Assembly: GCF_017814915.1 (NCBI RefSeq)
Contig: NZ_JAGIPZ010000015.1
Span: forward strand, 1-64,000
Reading direction: 5' to 3'
Source: Herbaspirillum sp. LeCh32-8
GTDB lineage: Bacteria; Pseudomonadota; Gammaproteobacteria; Burkholderiales; Burkholderiaceae_D
DNA: 64,000 nucleotides
This document shows positions 27,488 to 36,384 of the stretch, piece by piece. The notes under the pieces were generated by a model. That model did no database searches, was not told the origin of the DNA, and saw only the letters and a list, made by a program, of their open reading frames with translations. A program made the translations under genes and the position numbers. Each line of letters starts with the position of its first letter. The first letter of the stretch is position 1.

Positions 27488-28471
27488 TTATCTGATGAGG
27501 CCGGCCTGCATGGCGAGCTTCCACAGGCCGCGCTCGGTGGCCTGGGCGGCGACCGAGACATCCGTATAACCGTATAGGGCCAGCGCTTGGCGGTAGCGCT
27601 CGCACAACTTGCCGTCGCCGATCAGCACGACGCGCGGGTTGGCGGTCAGGCCGTCACCCATGCGCGCGGCGCGCAGCGCGGCGATCTCATGGCCGATCAG
27701 TAGCCCCGAGAGGTAATCGGCCTGGGCGGCGCCGTTGAGCGCGCCGGTCAGGCCCAGCGTGCGGGTGCTGAAGATGGTCGACAGCACGCCGTTGATGCCG
27801 GCGGCGCCCAGCGCCACGCGCGCGCCACGTTCGAAGGCCGCGGCGTCGAAGCCGGCGCCGGCGCCGCGCTCCATGGTGCGGCCCAGGATGGTGTGGCCGG
27901 AGAGCGCGGCATAGGCCTCGCCGGTCATGAAGGTATCGAAGTGGGTGAAGCGCTCGCCGCCGTGTTCGCCCATGATGCGCACCCATTTCGAATGCGTGCC
28001 CGGCAGGCCGATCAGCAGCTCGCCTGCAGCGCCGTCCTGCAGTGCGCCGGCCACTTGGGTCTCTTCGCCGCGCATCACATTGGGCAGCTCGCCGCGCTCG
28101 ATCAGTCCGGGCACGATGTGCAGCACGGCGCCATTGCGGGTGGGGACGGCGGTCAGCCCCGCGCCGATGTCGGCCACCTGCAGCGGTACCTCCAGGTAAG
28201 CCGCTTCGCGCCAGCCTTGCGCGCTGCCGACCATGCCGGCGGCCACCACGGGCGTGCCGGGCGCTGCAGCCAGCCAGTCACCGCAGGCTTCTTCGAAGGC
28301 CTGTTCGAAGCCGGCCTTGGAGCCGACGGCCGAGGCTTCCACTACCGGCAGGTTCATGATGCCCCAGGGCAGCGCGCGGCGATCCAGCACCGCGCCGTCG
28401 TCTCCCAGGCGATAGGCGCGCAGCGAGGAGGTGCCCCAGTCCAGCGCGATCAGTTTGGTGGCGCCTGTCAT
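27488..28471 (-). CDS. dgoK: 2-dehydro-3-deoxygalactonokinase
   Basis: A 327-residue sugar-acid kinase that phosphorylates 2-keto-3-deoxygalactonate with ATP. The N-terminal phosphate loop region reads IALDWGTSSLRAYRL, followed by VAAGMVGSAQGW and GLPGTHSKWV, all characteristic of DgoK. It lies between the aldolase and the hydroxyacid dehydrogenase genes in one operon (gaps of 9 and 12 nt). The galactonate dehydratase gene (dgoD) is not in the window. Confidence 0.92.
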   Translation of the reverse strand: MTGATKLIALDWGTSSLRAYRLGDDGAVLDRRALPWGIMNLPVVEASAVGSKAGFEQAFEEACGDWLAAAPGTPVVAAGMVGSAQGWREAAYLEVPLQVADIGAGLTAVPTRNGAVLHIVPGLIERGELPNVMRGEETQVAGALQDGAAGELLIGLPGTHSKWVRIMGEHGGERFTHFDTFMTGEAYAALSGHTILGRTMERGAGAGFDAAAFERGARVALGAAGINGVLSTIFSTRTLGLTGALNGAAQADYLSGLLIGHEIAALRAARMGDGLTANPRVVLIGDGKLCERYRQALALYGYTDVSVAAQATERGLWKLAMQAGLIR

Positions 28472-28483
28472 GGCCTTGTCCGC

Positions 28484-29431
28484 TCAGTTCGGCACCGGCG
28501 TGAGCACCGGCTTGCCGGCGAAATGCGCCTGCAGGTTGTTGAAGGCGAGGTCGGCCATGGCCGTGCGGGTGACCAGCGTGCCGCTGGCCATGTGCGGCGT
28601 GAGCACCACGTTGTCGAGCGCAGCCAGCTCGGCCGGGATGTTGGGTTCGTTCTCGAACACGTCCAGGCCGGCGCCGGCGATCTTGCCGTCCTTGAGCGCC
28701 TGGGTCAGCGCCGCTTCGTCGACCACCGAGCCGCGCGCCACGTTGATCAGGAAACCCTTGGGGCCGAGTGCTTCCAATACCTCGGCGTTGACCAGCGCGC
28801 GGGTGCCTGCGCCGCCCGGGGTGATCATCACCAGGAAGTCGACCGCCGCGGCCAGCGACTTGATGTCGCCGAAGTAGGTATAAGGCACGTCTTTTTGCGA
28901 GCGGTTGTGGTACGCGATGTCCATGTCAAAGCCGGCGGCTCGCCGGGCGATGGCTTCGCCGATGCGGCCCAGGCCGACGATGCCCAGCCTGGCGCCGCTG
29001 ACCTTGGTGGTGAACGGGAAGGGGCCGTTCTTCCATTCGCCGCTGCGGGCGAAGCGGTCGGCGCGCACCACGTTGCGGGCGGTGGCCAGCATCAGCGCGA
29101 TGGCCATGTCGGCGACGTCCTCGGTCAGCACGTCGGGCGTGTGGGTGACGTGGATGCCGCGTTCGCGCGCAGCCGGCACGTCCACGCCGTCATAGCCGAC
29201 GCCGAACACCGAGACGATCTCCAGCGCCGGGAAGCGCGCCATGAAGTCGCGCGGCACCTTGGCCTCGCCGTTGGCGGCGATGCCGCGCACCGAGGGGGCG
29301 ATGTCGTTCAACTGCTCGTCGGAGAGATTGTCGAGCAGGTTGTAGCAGGTGAAGTTGTCGTGCAGCAGTTGCATCAGGTGCTGCGGCAGGCGGGCGACGA
29401 TCAGGACGGCGGGGCGGGCGGCTTGGTTCAT
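28484..29431 (-). CDS. D-isomer 2-hydroxyacid dehydrogenase (glyoxylate/hydroxypyruvate/2-ketoaldonate reductase type)
   Basis: A 315-residue NAD(P)-dependent 2-hydroxyacid dehydrogenase. The Rossmann motif GLGRIGEAIARR lies near residues 153-164; the catalytic Arg is in NVARGSVVDE, the Glu in FENEPN, and the His in LTPHMASGT. After the second beta-strand comes HNRSQ, with an Arg that suggests NADPH use. It is the first gene of the dgoK-dgoA operon. In that setting it may reduce a 2-keto-aldonate or hydroxypyruvate, feeding the same pathway. The substrate is unproven. Confidence 0.88.
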   Translation of the reverse strand: MNQAARPAVLIVARLPQHLMQLLHDNFTCYNLLDNLSDEQLNDIAPSVRGIAANGEAKVPRDFMARFPALEIVSVFGVGYDGVDVPAARERGIHVTHTPDVLTEDVADMAIALMLATARNVVRADRFARSGEWKNGPFPFTTKVSGARLGIVGLGRIGEAIARRAAGFDMDIAYHNRSQKDVPYTYFGDIKSLAAAVDFLVMITPGGAGTRALVNAEVLEALGPKGFLINVARGSVVDEAALTQALKDGKIAGAGLDVFENEPNIPAELAALDNVVLTPHMASGTLVTRTAMADLAFNNLQAHFAGKPVLTPVPN

Positions 29432-29481
29432 GGTCAGTGCATCGGTAACGGTGGGGGGGAGGGTAACGATACGGATTAAGC

Positions 29482-29524
29482 GCGGCGCGCGGGCTGAATT
29501 CTTTTCAACATTGGCGCGCGCCGC
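29482..29524. repeat. Perfect 10-bp inverted repeat upstream of the hydroxyacid dehydrogenase gene
   Basis: GCGGCGCGCG and its exact complement flank a 23-nt AT-richer spacer. It sits between the thioesterase stop and the dgo operon start; it may be a hairpin ending the thioesterase message or an operator. No clear T-tract follows. Confidence 0.5.
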
Positions 29525-29550
29525 AGGCCGGAGGCTTCAGACCGACGGCT

Positions 29551-30018
29551 TCACACCGACTGCCAGCCGCCGCCCAGTTCCTGCAGGTGGTTCAGCTCGG
29601 TCACGTCATCGTCCGGACCCAGCGGCGGCAGCGAGCGCGGCTTGCGGTTCTCGTCGGTGGCGACGTAGGTCAGGGTGGCTTCGGTGACCTTGACGATCTC
29701 GGTCTGCAGGCGGTTGCGCTCTGCGTAGACTTCGACGTTGACGGTGATCGAGGTGTTGCCGACCTTGACGATATCGGCGTAAAAGGACAGCAGGTCGCCC
29801 ACGAACACCGGGTTCTTGAACAGGAAGGAATTGACCGCGATGGTGGCCACGCGGCCGTTGGCGCGGCGGGTGGCCGGCAGCGATCCGGCGATGTCGACCT
29901 GGGCCATGATCCAGCCGCCGAAGACGTCGCCGTACACGTTGGCGTCGGACGGCATGGGCATGACGCGCAATTGCGGCGCGCGGCCTGCGGGCAGTTGCAT
30001 GCGGGGTGTGGTGGTCAT
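29551..30018 (-). CDS. Hotdog-fold acyl-CoA thioesterase (YciA-like)
   Basis: A 155-residue single hotdog domain that hydrolyses acyl-CoA. The motif NVYGDVFGGWIMAQVDIAG carries the catalytic Asp, and the neighbouring VNSFLFKNPVFVGDLLSFYA matches the YciA group. No signal peptide. It is divergent from the Atm1-type exporter gene. The chain-length preference is not readable. Confidence 0.9.
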   Translation of the reverse strand: MTTTPRMQLPAGRAPQLRVMPMPSDANVYGDVFGGWIMAQVDIAGSLPATRRANGRVATIAVNSFLFKNPVFVGDLLSFYADIVKVGNTSITVNVEVYAERNRLQTEIVKVTEATLTYVATDENRKPRSLPPLGPDDDVTELNHLQELGGGWQSV

Positions 30019-30234
30019 GTGAGTCTTCCTTGAAAGCGTGAAGTCCTGCGGACTCTTATAATTCCGGCTTTGCCCGCTGTTATTGTCAAACAGGCATTGC
30101 AGCCGATAACTGTTTCTTTCGCGTCGTGCGCGAAAGGCCTAGTTTATCGGATGTTGCTTCGCCCTGAGCGGCTTTGCTGCGGGTTTGCAGCGCCACCCGG
30201 CAAGCCGGCCGCGCGCTCATTTTCCGGACTCTCC

Positions 30235-32142
30235 ATGCGCCGTTACCCGACTACATCCGCTTCTCCCAAAGCCCCCGCTGCTGCGCGCCAGAAAGGCGAC
30301 TGGGCGGTGGTCAGGACCCTGCTGCCCTATCTCTGGACCTACAAATGGCGCGTGATGCTGGCGCTGTCCTTCCTGGTCGGCGCCAAGCTGGCCAACGTCG
30401 GCGTGCCGCTGGTGCTGAAGAAACTGGTCGACCAGATGACCATCACCGCCGCCCATCCGCAGGCGTTGCTGGTGCTGCCGCTGGGGCTGTTGGCCGCCTA
30501 TGGCGCGCTGCGGCTGGCGACCTCGGTGTTCACCGAGCTGCGCGAGCTGCTGTTTGCGCGCGTGACCCAGCGCGCGGTGCGCACCATCGCGCTGCAGGTG
30601 TTTCGGCACCTGCATGCGCTGTCGCTGCGCTTCCACCTGAACCGGCAGACCGGCGGCATGTCGCGCGACATCGAGCGCGGCACGCGCGGGGTGTCGACGC
30701 TGGTGTCGTACACGCTGTTCTCGATCCTGCCCACCATCATTGAAATCCTGCTGGTGCTGGTGTACCTGATGCTGCACTACGACATCTGGTTCTCGGCCAT
30801 CACCGGCGGCGCGCTGGTGCTGTACATCGTCTTCACCATCACCGTCACCGAGTGGCGCACCCACTTCCGGCGCACGATGAACGAACTCGACTCGCACGCC
30901 AATACGCGCGCCATCGATTCGCTGCTGAACTATGAGACGGTCAAGTATTTCGGCAATGAAGACTTCGAGGCGCGCCGCTATGACGAAGGCCTGCAGCGCT
31001 ATGAACGCGCGGCGGTGAAGTCGCAGAGCTCGCTGTCGCTGTTGAACACCGGACAGTCGGCCATCATCGCCATCGCGGTCACGATGATCCTGTGGCGCGC
31101 CACGGTGGGCGTGATGGACGACACCATGACGCTGGGCGATATGGTGCTGGTGAATGCCTTCATGATCCAGTTGTACATTCCGCTGAACTTCCTCGGCGTG
31201 CTGTACCGCGAGATCAAGCAAAGCCTGGCCGACATGGAACGCCTGTTCTCGCTGCTGGAGGAGAACCGCGAGGTGGCGGACCGTGAAGGCGCGTTGCCGC
31301 TGCAGACCGACGGCGCCGAGCTGCGCTTCGAGCATGTGGACTTCAGCTACGAGGCCAAGCGCCAGATCCTGTTCGACGTCGATTTCACCGTGGCGCCGGG
31401 CACTACCACGGCGGTGGTGGGACATAGCGGATCGGGCAAGTCGACGCTGTCGCGCCTGCTGTACCGCTTCTATGATGTTGACCGCGGCGCCATCCGCATT
31501 GACGGCCAGGACCTGCGCAACATCACCCAGGCCTCGCTGCGCCAGTCCATCGGCATCGTGCCGCAGGACACCGTGCTGTTCAACGACACTATCGAATACA
31601 ACATCGCTTACGGCAAGCCCGGCGCCGGCCGCGAGCAGATCGTGGCGGCTGCGCGCGCGGCCTACATCCACGACTTCATCGAGTCGCTGCCGGACGGCTA
31701 CGCCACGATGGTCGGCGAGCGCGGCCTGAAGCTTTCCGGCGGCGAGAAGCAGCGTGTGGCGATCGCGCGCACGCTGTTGAAGGATCCCGCCATCCTGATT
31801 TTCGACGAGGCTACCTCGGCCCTCGATTCGCGCGCCGAGCAGGCGATCCAGCAGCAGCTCTCGGAGATCGCCAAAGAGCGCACCACGCTGGTCATAGCGC
31901 ATCGCCTGTCGACCATCGTCGACGCCCACCAGATCCTGGTGCTGGACCATGGCCGTATCGTCGAGCGCGGTACCCACGCGGGACTGCTGCTGGCCGATGG
32001 TTTGTATGCGCAGATGTGGCTGCGTCAGCAGGCCGGGGGCGACGACGAAGGCGGTTCGCCGCTGCCGGCGCAGGCCGCAGGTGAGCCTGCGCCGGTGCAG
32101 GACGGCGAACCGAGCGTGTTGAAGCCGGCCGACAGTCGCTAA
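30235..32142 (+). CDS. Atm1/HMT-type ABC exporter
   Basis: A 635-residue half-transporter with six membrane spans (about residues 35-320) fused to an ATPase. The membrane domain holds LLNYETVKYFGNE, the hallmark of Atm1/ABCB7-type exporters. The ATPase has Walker A GHSGSGKST, signature LSGGEKQR, Walker B AILIFDEATSALDS and switch VIAHRL. Bacterial relatives export glutathione-linked metals or persulfides. A roughly 35-residue tail rich in Ala, Pro and Asp follows the ATPase. The ATG at MRRYPTT was chosen because earlier in-frame codons have no signals. Confidence 0.92.
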   Translation: MRRYPTTSASPKAPAAARQKGDWAVVRTLLPYLWTYKWRVMLALSFLVGAKLANVGVPLVLKKLVDQMTITAAHPQALLVLPLGLLAAYGALRLATSVFTELRELLFARVTQRAVRTIALQVFRHLHALSLRFHLNRQTGGMSRDIERGTRGVSTLVSYTLFSILPTIIEILLVLVYLMLHYDIWFSAITGGALVLYIVFTITVTEWRTHFRRTMNELDSHANTRAIDSLLNYETVKYFGNEDFEARRYDEGLQRYERAAVKSQSSLSLLNTGQSAIIAIAVTMILWRATVGVMDDTMTLGDMVLVNAFMIQLYIPLNFLGVLYREIKQSLADMERLFSLLEENREVADREGALPLQTDGAELRFEHVDFSYEAKRQILFDVDFTVAPGTTTAVVGHSGSGKSTLSRLLYRFYDVDRGAIRIDGQDLRNITQASLRQSIGIVPQDTVLFNDTIEYNIAYGKPGAGREQIVAAARAAYIHDFIESLPDGYATMVGERGLKLSGGEKQRVAIARTLLKDPAILIFDEATSALDSRAEQAIQQQLSEIAKERTTLVIAHRLSTIVDAHQILVLDHGRIVERGTHAGLLLADGLYAQMWLRQQAGGDDEGGSPLPAQAAGEPAPVQDGEPSVLKPADSR

Positions 32143-32268
32143 GCGTTTTCCGCAAGCGCGGCGGCTTGCGCCGCTGCGGCGGCAGCGGCACAATTCGGCC
32201 ATGCGCGCGCCTGCGCGCAGTTGCGCTTGACTGCGCGACTTCATACAAGAACGAGAAGTGGGCGGGCA

Positions 32269-33264
32269 ATGGAAAGCAAATGGCTTGAAGATTTCATCTC
32301 CCTGGCGGAAACGCGCAGTTTCAGCCGTTCGGCGGAGTTGCGCCACGTTACCCAGCCGGCCTTTTCGCGCCGCATCCAGTCGCTGGAGGCCTGGCTGGGC
32401 GCGGACCTGATCGACCGCACTTCGTATCCGACGCGGCTGACGGCGGCCGGCGAGGTGTTCTACGAGCAGGCGGTGGCGATGCTGGGGCAGATCAGCAACA
32501 CCCGTGCGCTGCTGCGCGGCAAGCGCCCGACCGCCCAGACCACCATCGATTTTGCGGTGCCGCATACGCTTTCGCTGACCTACATGCCCAAGTGGCTGAG
32601 CTCGTTGGAGTCGGGCTTCGGCTCGATCAACACGCGCCTGATCGCGTTGAACGTGCACGATGCCGTGATGACCATCGTCGAAGGCGGCTGTGACCTGCTG
32701 CTGTGCTATCACCACCCGCGCCAGCCGGTGCAGCTCGACACCAGCCGCTACGACATGCTGACCATGGGCACCGAGACGCTGCGCCCTTATTCGCGCTGCG
32801 ATCGCAACGGCCGGCCGGACTATCTGTTTCCGGGCAGCTCCAAGGCGCCGGTGCCGTTCCTGTCCTACACCAGCAACGCCTACCTCGGGCGCATGGTGGA
32901 ACTGATGATGTCGGACGTGAAGCGCCCGCTGCACCTGGTCAAGCACTACGAGACCGACATGTCGGAAAGCCTGAAGATGATGGCGCTGGAGGGGCACGGG
33001 GTGGCCTTCCTGCCGGAGTCTTCGGTGGTGCGCGAAGTGCGCAACCGCCAGCTGGCGCGCACCGACGGTCCGGCCGGTGAGTGGGAGGTGGAGATGGAGA
33101 TCCGCCTGTACCGCGAACGACCCACCGCGCAGCGCGCCGGCAAGGCTCTGGTGGCGCGCCTATGGGAGTATCTGGTGGAGATGGAGGCGGCCCGCAACGA
33201 CGGTAAAAAGGGCGCTGCGGCGACATCGGCGAAGGCGTCCGCCAAGGCGCCCAAAGGCGGCTGA
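32269..33264 (+). CDS. LysR-family regulator, HypT-like
   Basis: A 331-residue LysR regulator whose N-terminus (MESKWLEDFISLAETRSFSR, then AELRHVTQPAFSRRIQSLE) resembles the HypT/YjiE subgroup, whose Escherichia coli member responds to hypochlorite. The C-terminal effector domain is followed by a low-complexity Ala/Lys tail. It precedes gdhA in the same direction and a perfect inverted repeat lies in the gap, so control of gdhA is possible. The ATG is preceded by AAGTGGGCGGGCA, a weak site. Confidence 0.88.
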   Translation: MESKWLEDFISLAETRSFSRSAELRHVTQPAFSRRIQSLEAWLGADLIDRTSYPTRLTAAGEVFYEQAVAMLGQISNTRALLRGKRPTAQTTIDFAVPHTLSLTYMPKWLSSLESGFGSINTRLIALNVHDAVMTIVEGGCDLLLCYHHPRQPVQLDTSRYDMLTMGTETLRPYSRCDRNGRPDYLFPGSSKAPVPFLSYTSNAYLGRMVELMMSDVKRPLHLVKHYETDMSESLKMMALEGHGVAFLPESSVVREVRNRQLARTDGPAGEWEVEMEIRLYRERPTAQRAGKALVARLWEYLVEMEAARNDGKKGAAATSAKASAKAPKGG

Positions 33265-33598
33265 AATCCTCCCTCAGGCACGGATGAGGTGGTCGCAATC
33301 CGGCACGGGAAAGGGGATTGCGATGGTTATGCAACACATGCATAGTTGCATGCTCACAAAGCATTAGCCTTGCATTGTCGGGCTGGCTACGATGGCGGCG
33401 CTGATTCGGACGGGGGAAAATTCCACACTCTCCCGCACTGCACGATCATGGGTGCAGCCTGCCGCAGCGCCGCATGCGGCGCCTTTGCGCGGCGCACCTC
33501 AAGCCAGGTCGCAGACGGAGTAACATGCCCGGCGAAGATCGATTTTTTTGCAGCGTCATGACTTGAACAGCACGGCCAACAAAAGGAGCGATTGCATC
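33265..33598. other. Non-coding region between the LysR gene and gdhA
   Basis: About 334 bp with no credible gene. It holds the ATGCAAC inverted repeat, and TAACAT near 33522 as a weak -10 candidate. gdhA control signals probably lie here. Confidence 0.6.
33329..33351. promoter_or_regulatory. Inverted repeat ATGCAAC-N9-GTTGCAT, candidate LysR operator
   Basis: A perfect 7-bp inverted repeat with a 9-nt spacer that includes a T-N11-A core. It lies 65 bp after the LysR stop and about 250 bp before gdhA. Confidence 0.5.
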
Positions 33599-34891
33599 AT
33601 GTCGAACGTACCTAACCACGAAGTGCCTTCCTATCTCGTCCCGCACGGCATCGGTCCGTGGGGCGTCTATCTCGAACAAATCGACCGCGTTACCCCTTAC
33701 CTAGGCTCGCTGGCACGCTGGGTGGAAACCCTGAAGCGTCCCAAGCGCATGCTGGTGGTGGACGTCGCCATCGAGCGCGACGACGGCACCATCGCTCACT
33801 TTGAGGGCTATCGCGTGCAGCACAACCTCTCCCGCGGCCCCGGCAAGGGCGGCGTGCGTTTCCACCAGGATGTGACACTGTCGGAAGTGATGGCCCTGTC
33901 GGCCTGGATGACCGTCAAGAATGCCGCGGTGAATGTGCCCTACGGCGGCGCCAAGGGCGGCATCCGCGTCGATCCCAAGACCCTGTCGCGCGATGAGCTG
34001 CAGCGCGTTACGCGTCGCTACACCAGCGAAATCGGCATCATCATCGGCCCGAACAAGGATATCCCGGCGCCGGACGTGAACACTGATTCGCAGATCATGG
34101 CTTGGATGATGGATACCTACTCCATGAACCAGGGCAGCACTGCCTCGGGCGTGGTCACCGGCAAGCCGATTTCTCTGGGCGGCAGCCTGGGTCGCCATGA
34201 AGCGACCGGCCGCGGCGTGTTCGTGGTCGGCTGCGAAGCCGCCGCCAAGCGCAACCTGGACATCAAGGATGCCAAGGTCGCGGTGCAGGGCTTCGGCAAC
34301 GTCGGTGGCATCGCCGCGCGCCTGTTCGCAGAAGCCGGCGCCAAGGTGGTTGCAGTGCAGGACCACGTGACCACCGTGTTCAACGCAGGTGGCCTGGACA
34401 TCCCCGCGCTGCAGACCTACGTTGCGCAAAACGGCAGTGTGAAGGGCTTCACCGGTGCCGACGAGATCACCGACCGCGCCCAATTCTGGTCGGTGGACTG
34501 CGACATTCTGGTGCCTGCCGCACTGGAACAGCAAATCACCGAAGCCAACGCCAACAACATTCGCGCCAAGATCATCCTCGAAGGCGCCAACGGCCCGACC
34601 ACACCCGCAGCGGACGACATCCTGCGCGACAAGGGCGTGTTGATCGTGCCCGACGTGATCGCCAACGCCGGTGGCGTGACGGTGAGCTACTTCGAGTGGG
34701 TGCAGGATTTCTCAAGCTTCTTCTGGACTGAGGACGAGATCAACCTGCGCCTGACCCGCATCATGCGCGAAGCCTTCACGGCGGTCTGGCAACTGGCCGA
34801 GGAGAAGAAGGTGTCGCTGCGCACGGCGGCCTTCATCGTGGCTTGCACTCGTGTTCTGCAAGCGCGCGAAATGCGAGGTTTGTACCCGTAA
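33599..34891 (+). CDS. gdhA: Glutamate dehydrogenase (Glu/Leu/Phe/Val family)
   Basis: A 430-residue hexameric-type glutamate dehydrogenase that interconverts glutamate with 2-oxoglutarate and ammonia. The substrate-binding stretch [10 protein letters not shown] and the catalytic Lys motif PYGGAKGGI are near residues 82-122, [13 protein letters not shown] near 195-207, and the dinucleotide motif GFGNVGG near 230. AGGAG lies 9 nt before the ATG. Glutamate transport genes follow, so the locus joins glutamate uptake with its oxidation. Coenzyme preference is not settled. Confidence 0.94.
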   Translation: MSNVPNHEVPSYLVPHGIGPWGVYLEQIDRVTPYLGSLARWVETLKRPKRMLVVDVAIERDDGTIAHFEGYRVQHNLSRGPGKGGVRFHQDVTLSEVMALSAWMTVKNAAVNVPYGGAKGGIRVDPKTLSRDELQRVTRRYTSEIGIIIGPNKDIPAPDVNTDSQIMAWMMDTYSMNQGSTASGVVTGKPISLGGSLGRHEATGRGVFVVGCEAAAKRNLDIKDAKVAVQGFGNVGGIAARLFAEAGAKVVAVQDHVTTVFNAGGLDIPALQTYVAQNGSVKGFTGADEITDRAQFWSVDCDILVPAALEQQITEANANNIRAKIILEGANGPTTPAADDILRDKGVLIVPDVIANAGGVTVSYFEWVQDFSSFFWTEDEINLRLTRIMREAFTAVWQLAEEKKVSLRTAAFIVACTRVLQAREMRGLYP

Positions 34892-34982
34892 TCAGGCTTT
34901 ATTCGGAGCATCGGCAGCGAAGGCGACAACGTAAGATCGCCAGCTGCATGACTTGATCAGTCAGTGTAGTCAGGGAGGAGAC

Positions 34983-35912
34983 GTGGTTCATGTGCATAGG
35001 CGCAGCCTTGGTCGCTCGACCAGGGTGTGCGCAGGTTCGTTGTCCGCGGCGCTGGCATTGACATGCCTGGCGCCGGCCTTGGCGTGCGCCGAAGGTACGC
35101 TGGACAAGATCCGTCGCACAGGCACCATGGTCATCGCTTATCCCGACAACCGCTTCCCCTTCGCCGAAGCCGCCGACAACGGCAGCGCAGCCGGCTACTC
35201 CATCGACATTTGCCGCAAGATCGCCGACGCCGTGCGGCGTGAGCTGAAGTTGCCGCAGATGCAGCTCAGATTCCTGCAGGTCAACTCCAGCGGCCGCTTC
35301 GACGCGATCGCTCGCGACCAGGCCGACATCGAGTGCGGCAGCACCACCAACAACGCAGCGCGCCGCGAGCGATTCGCCTTCACTATTCCCCATTTCTATA
35401 CCTCCACGCGCATGATGGTGCGCGCCGATGCGGGCATCCATTCGTGGCTCGATATGCGCGACAAACGCGTGGTGACGGTGCGCCAGAGTTCCGTCTTGCC
35501 CTATGTGAAGGCACGCGACGCTGCCGGTGCGCTTAATCTGCGCTGGACGGAAGTGGGGCGCGATCTGGACGCCATCGCGATGGTGACGGAGGGGCGCGTG
35601 GATGCGTACGTGGATGACGATGTGTTGCTGTCGTCGCACCGCAGCGCGGTGGAACGGCCGGAGTTGCTCGCCGTGGTCGGCGAAGCGCTCGCGGTGGAAC
35701 CGTATGCAATGATGGTGCGCAAGAACGACGCGGCTTTCAAGGCGGTGGTGGATCGCGAGATGGTGCGCATCATTTCCGATGGCGAGATCTACAGCCTTTA
35801 CGACAAATGGTTCATGCGCCCGGTGGGCGCGCATCGACAGGCGCTGGGGCTGACGATGAGTTATCTGTTGCGTGACTCGTTCCGCTTCCCTTCCGATAAG
35901 GCGGCGGAATAG
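34983..35912 (+). CDS. Orphan glutamate/aspartate-type ABC substrate-binding protein
   Basis: A 309-residue periplasmic binding protein of the GltI type with a signal peptide (…CLAPALACAEG). The paired Cys of GltI relatives are present in SIDICRKIAD and DIECGSTTNN. The GTG start follows an AGGGAGGAG site at short spacing; a TTG ten codons upstream is the alternative. It has no permease or ATPase of its own next to it: gltIJKL with a full-length GltI follow after 472 bp. It may deliver a second ligand to GltJKL or serve as a receptor. Codon use is less biased than in gltI. Confidence 0.85.
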   Translation: MVHVHRRSLGRSTRVCAGSLSAALALTCLAPALACAEGTLDKIRRTGTMVIAYPDNRFPFAEAADNGSAAGYSIDICRKIADAVRRELKLPQMQLRFLQVNSSGRFDAIARDQADIECGSTTNNAARRERFAFTIPHFYTSTRMMVRADAGIHSWLDMRDKRVVTVRQSSVLPYVKARDAAGALNLRWTEVGRDLDAIAMVTEGRVDAYVDDDVLLSSHRSAVERPELLAVVGEALAVEPYAMMVRKNDAAFKAVVDREMVRIISDGEIYSLYDKWFMRPVGAHRQALGLTMSYLLRDSFRFPSDKAAE

Positions 35913-36384
35913 AGTGTTTCTGGCATGGATATTGCTGGCGTATCAATAAGTCGGCGCGCGAGGGCGGCGGCAGTCAAGCCCGATTCGATGCCGCGAAAGC
36001 ATGACCGGCGGCATTGCCGCCTCATGTAAGATGATGCGGGGTTTGTCGCGAGGGAACCGGGCGCCGCAGCGTGTCCGGCAGCGCAAGCCGGCATCGAAGA
36101 AAGTAAGGATTTGCGGGTTTCGGAATGGGGCGTGGGCTTATGTCGTACAATGCCGCCGCCGCGACTTGCACATGTGGAATTCACCGCAGCGTATCGGCTG
36201 CCGCCGTGACCGGCGGCGACCGTTGTGCCCGGATGAAGAAAAAAGCCTGCGAAGATATGGCTTTTACAACAAAAAAGAGGCATGGCAACAGGACCGGCAA
36301 GCCTCGCCCCGTGGACGGCCTTGGCTGTTTTTGGGATAGGGCTTTTGGTACACTACGTAAAAAATTTTTCCAGGAGGTCACACA
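35913..36384. other. Non-coding region upstream of gltI
   Basis: About 470 bp without a convincing gene. Short open frames here have atypical composition. A small hairpin GGCGGC-ATT-GCCGCC (36007-36021) has no T-tract. A TACACT near 36349 is a possible -10 for gltI. The rest shows nothing I can name. Confidence 0.55.

Noticed and set aside
30217-32997. Very long open frame (over 900 codons) on the minus strand
   Set aside because: It lies antisense to the ABC exporter and LysR genes, whose motifs are unmistakable; its own product is His-, Gln- and Arg-rich without domains, as expected of a GC-rich shadow.
36007-36021. GGCGGC-ATT-GCCGCC hairpin after the orphan binding protein
   Set aside because: Short, GC-rich, with no T-tract; could be chance in this composition.
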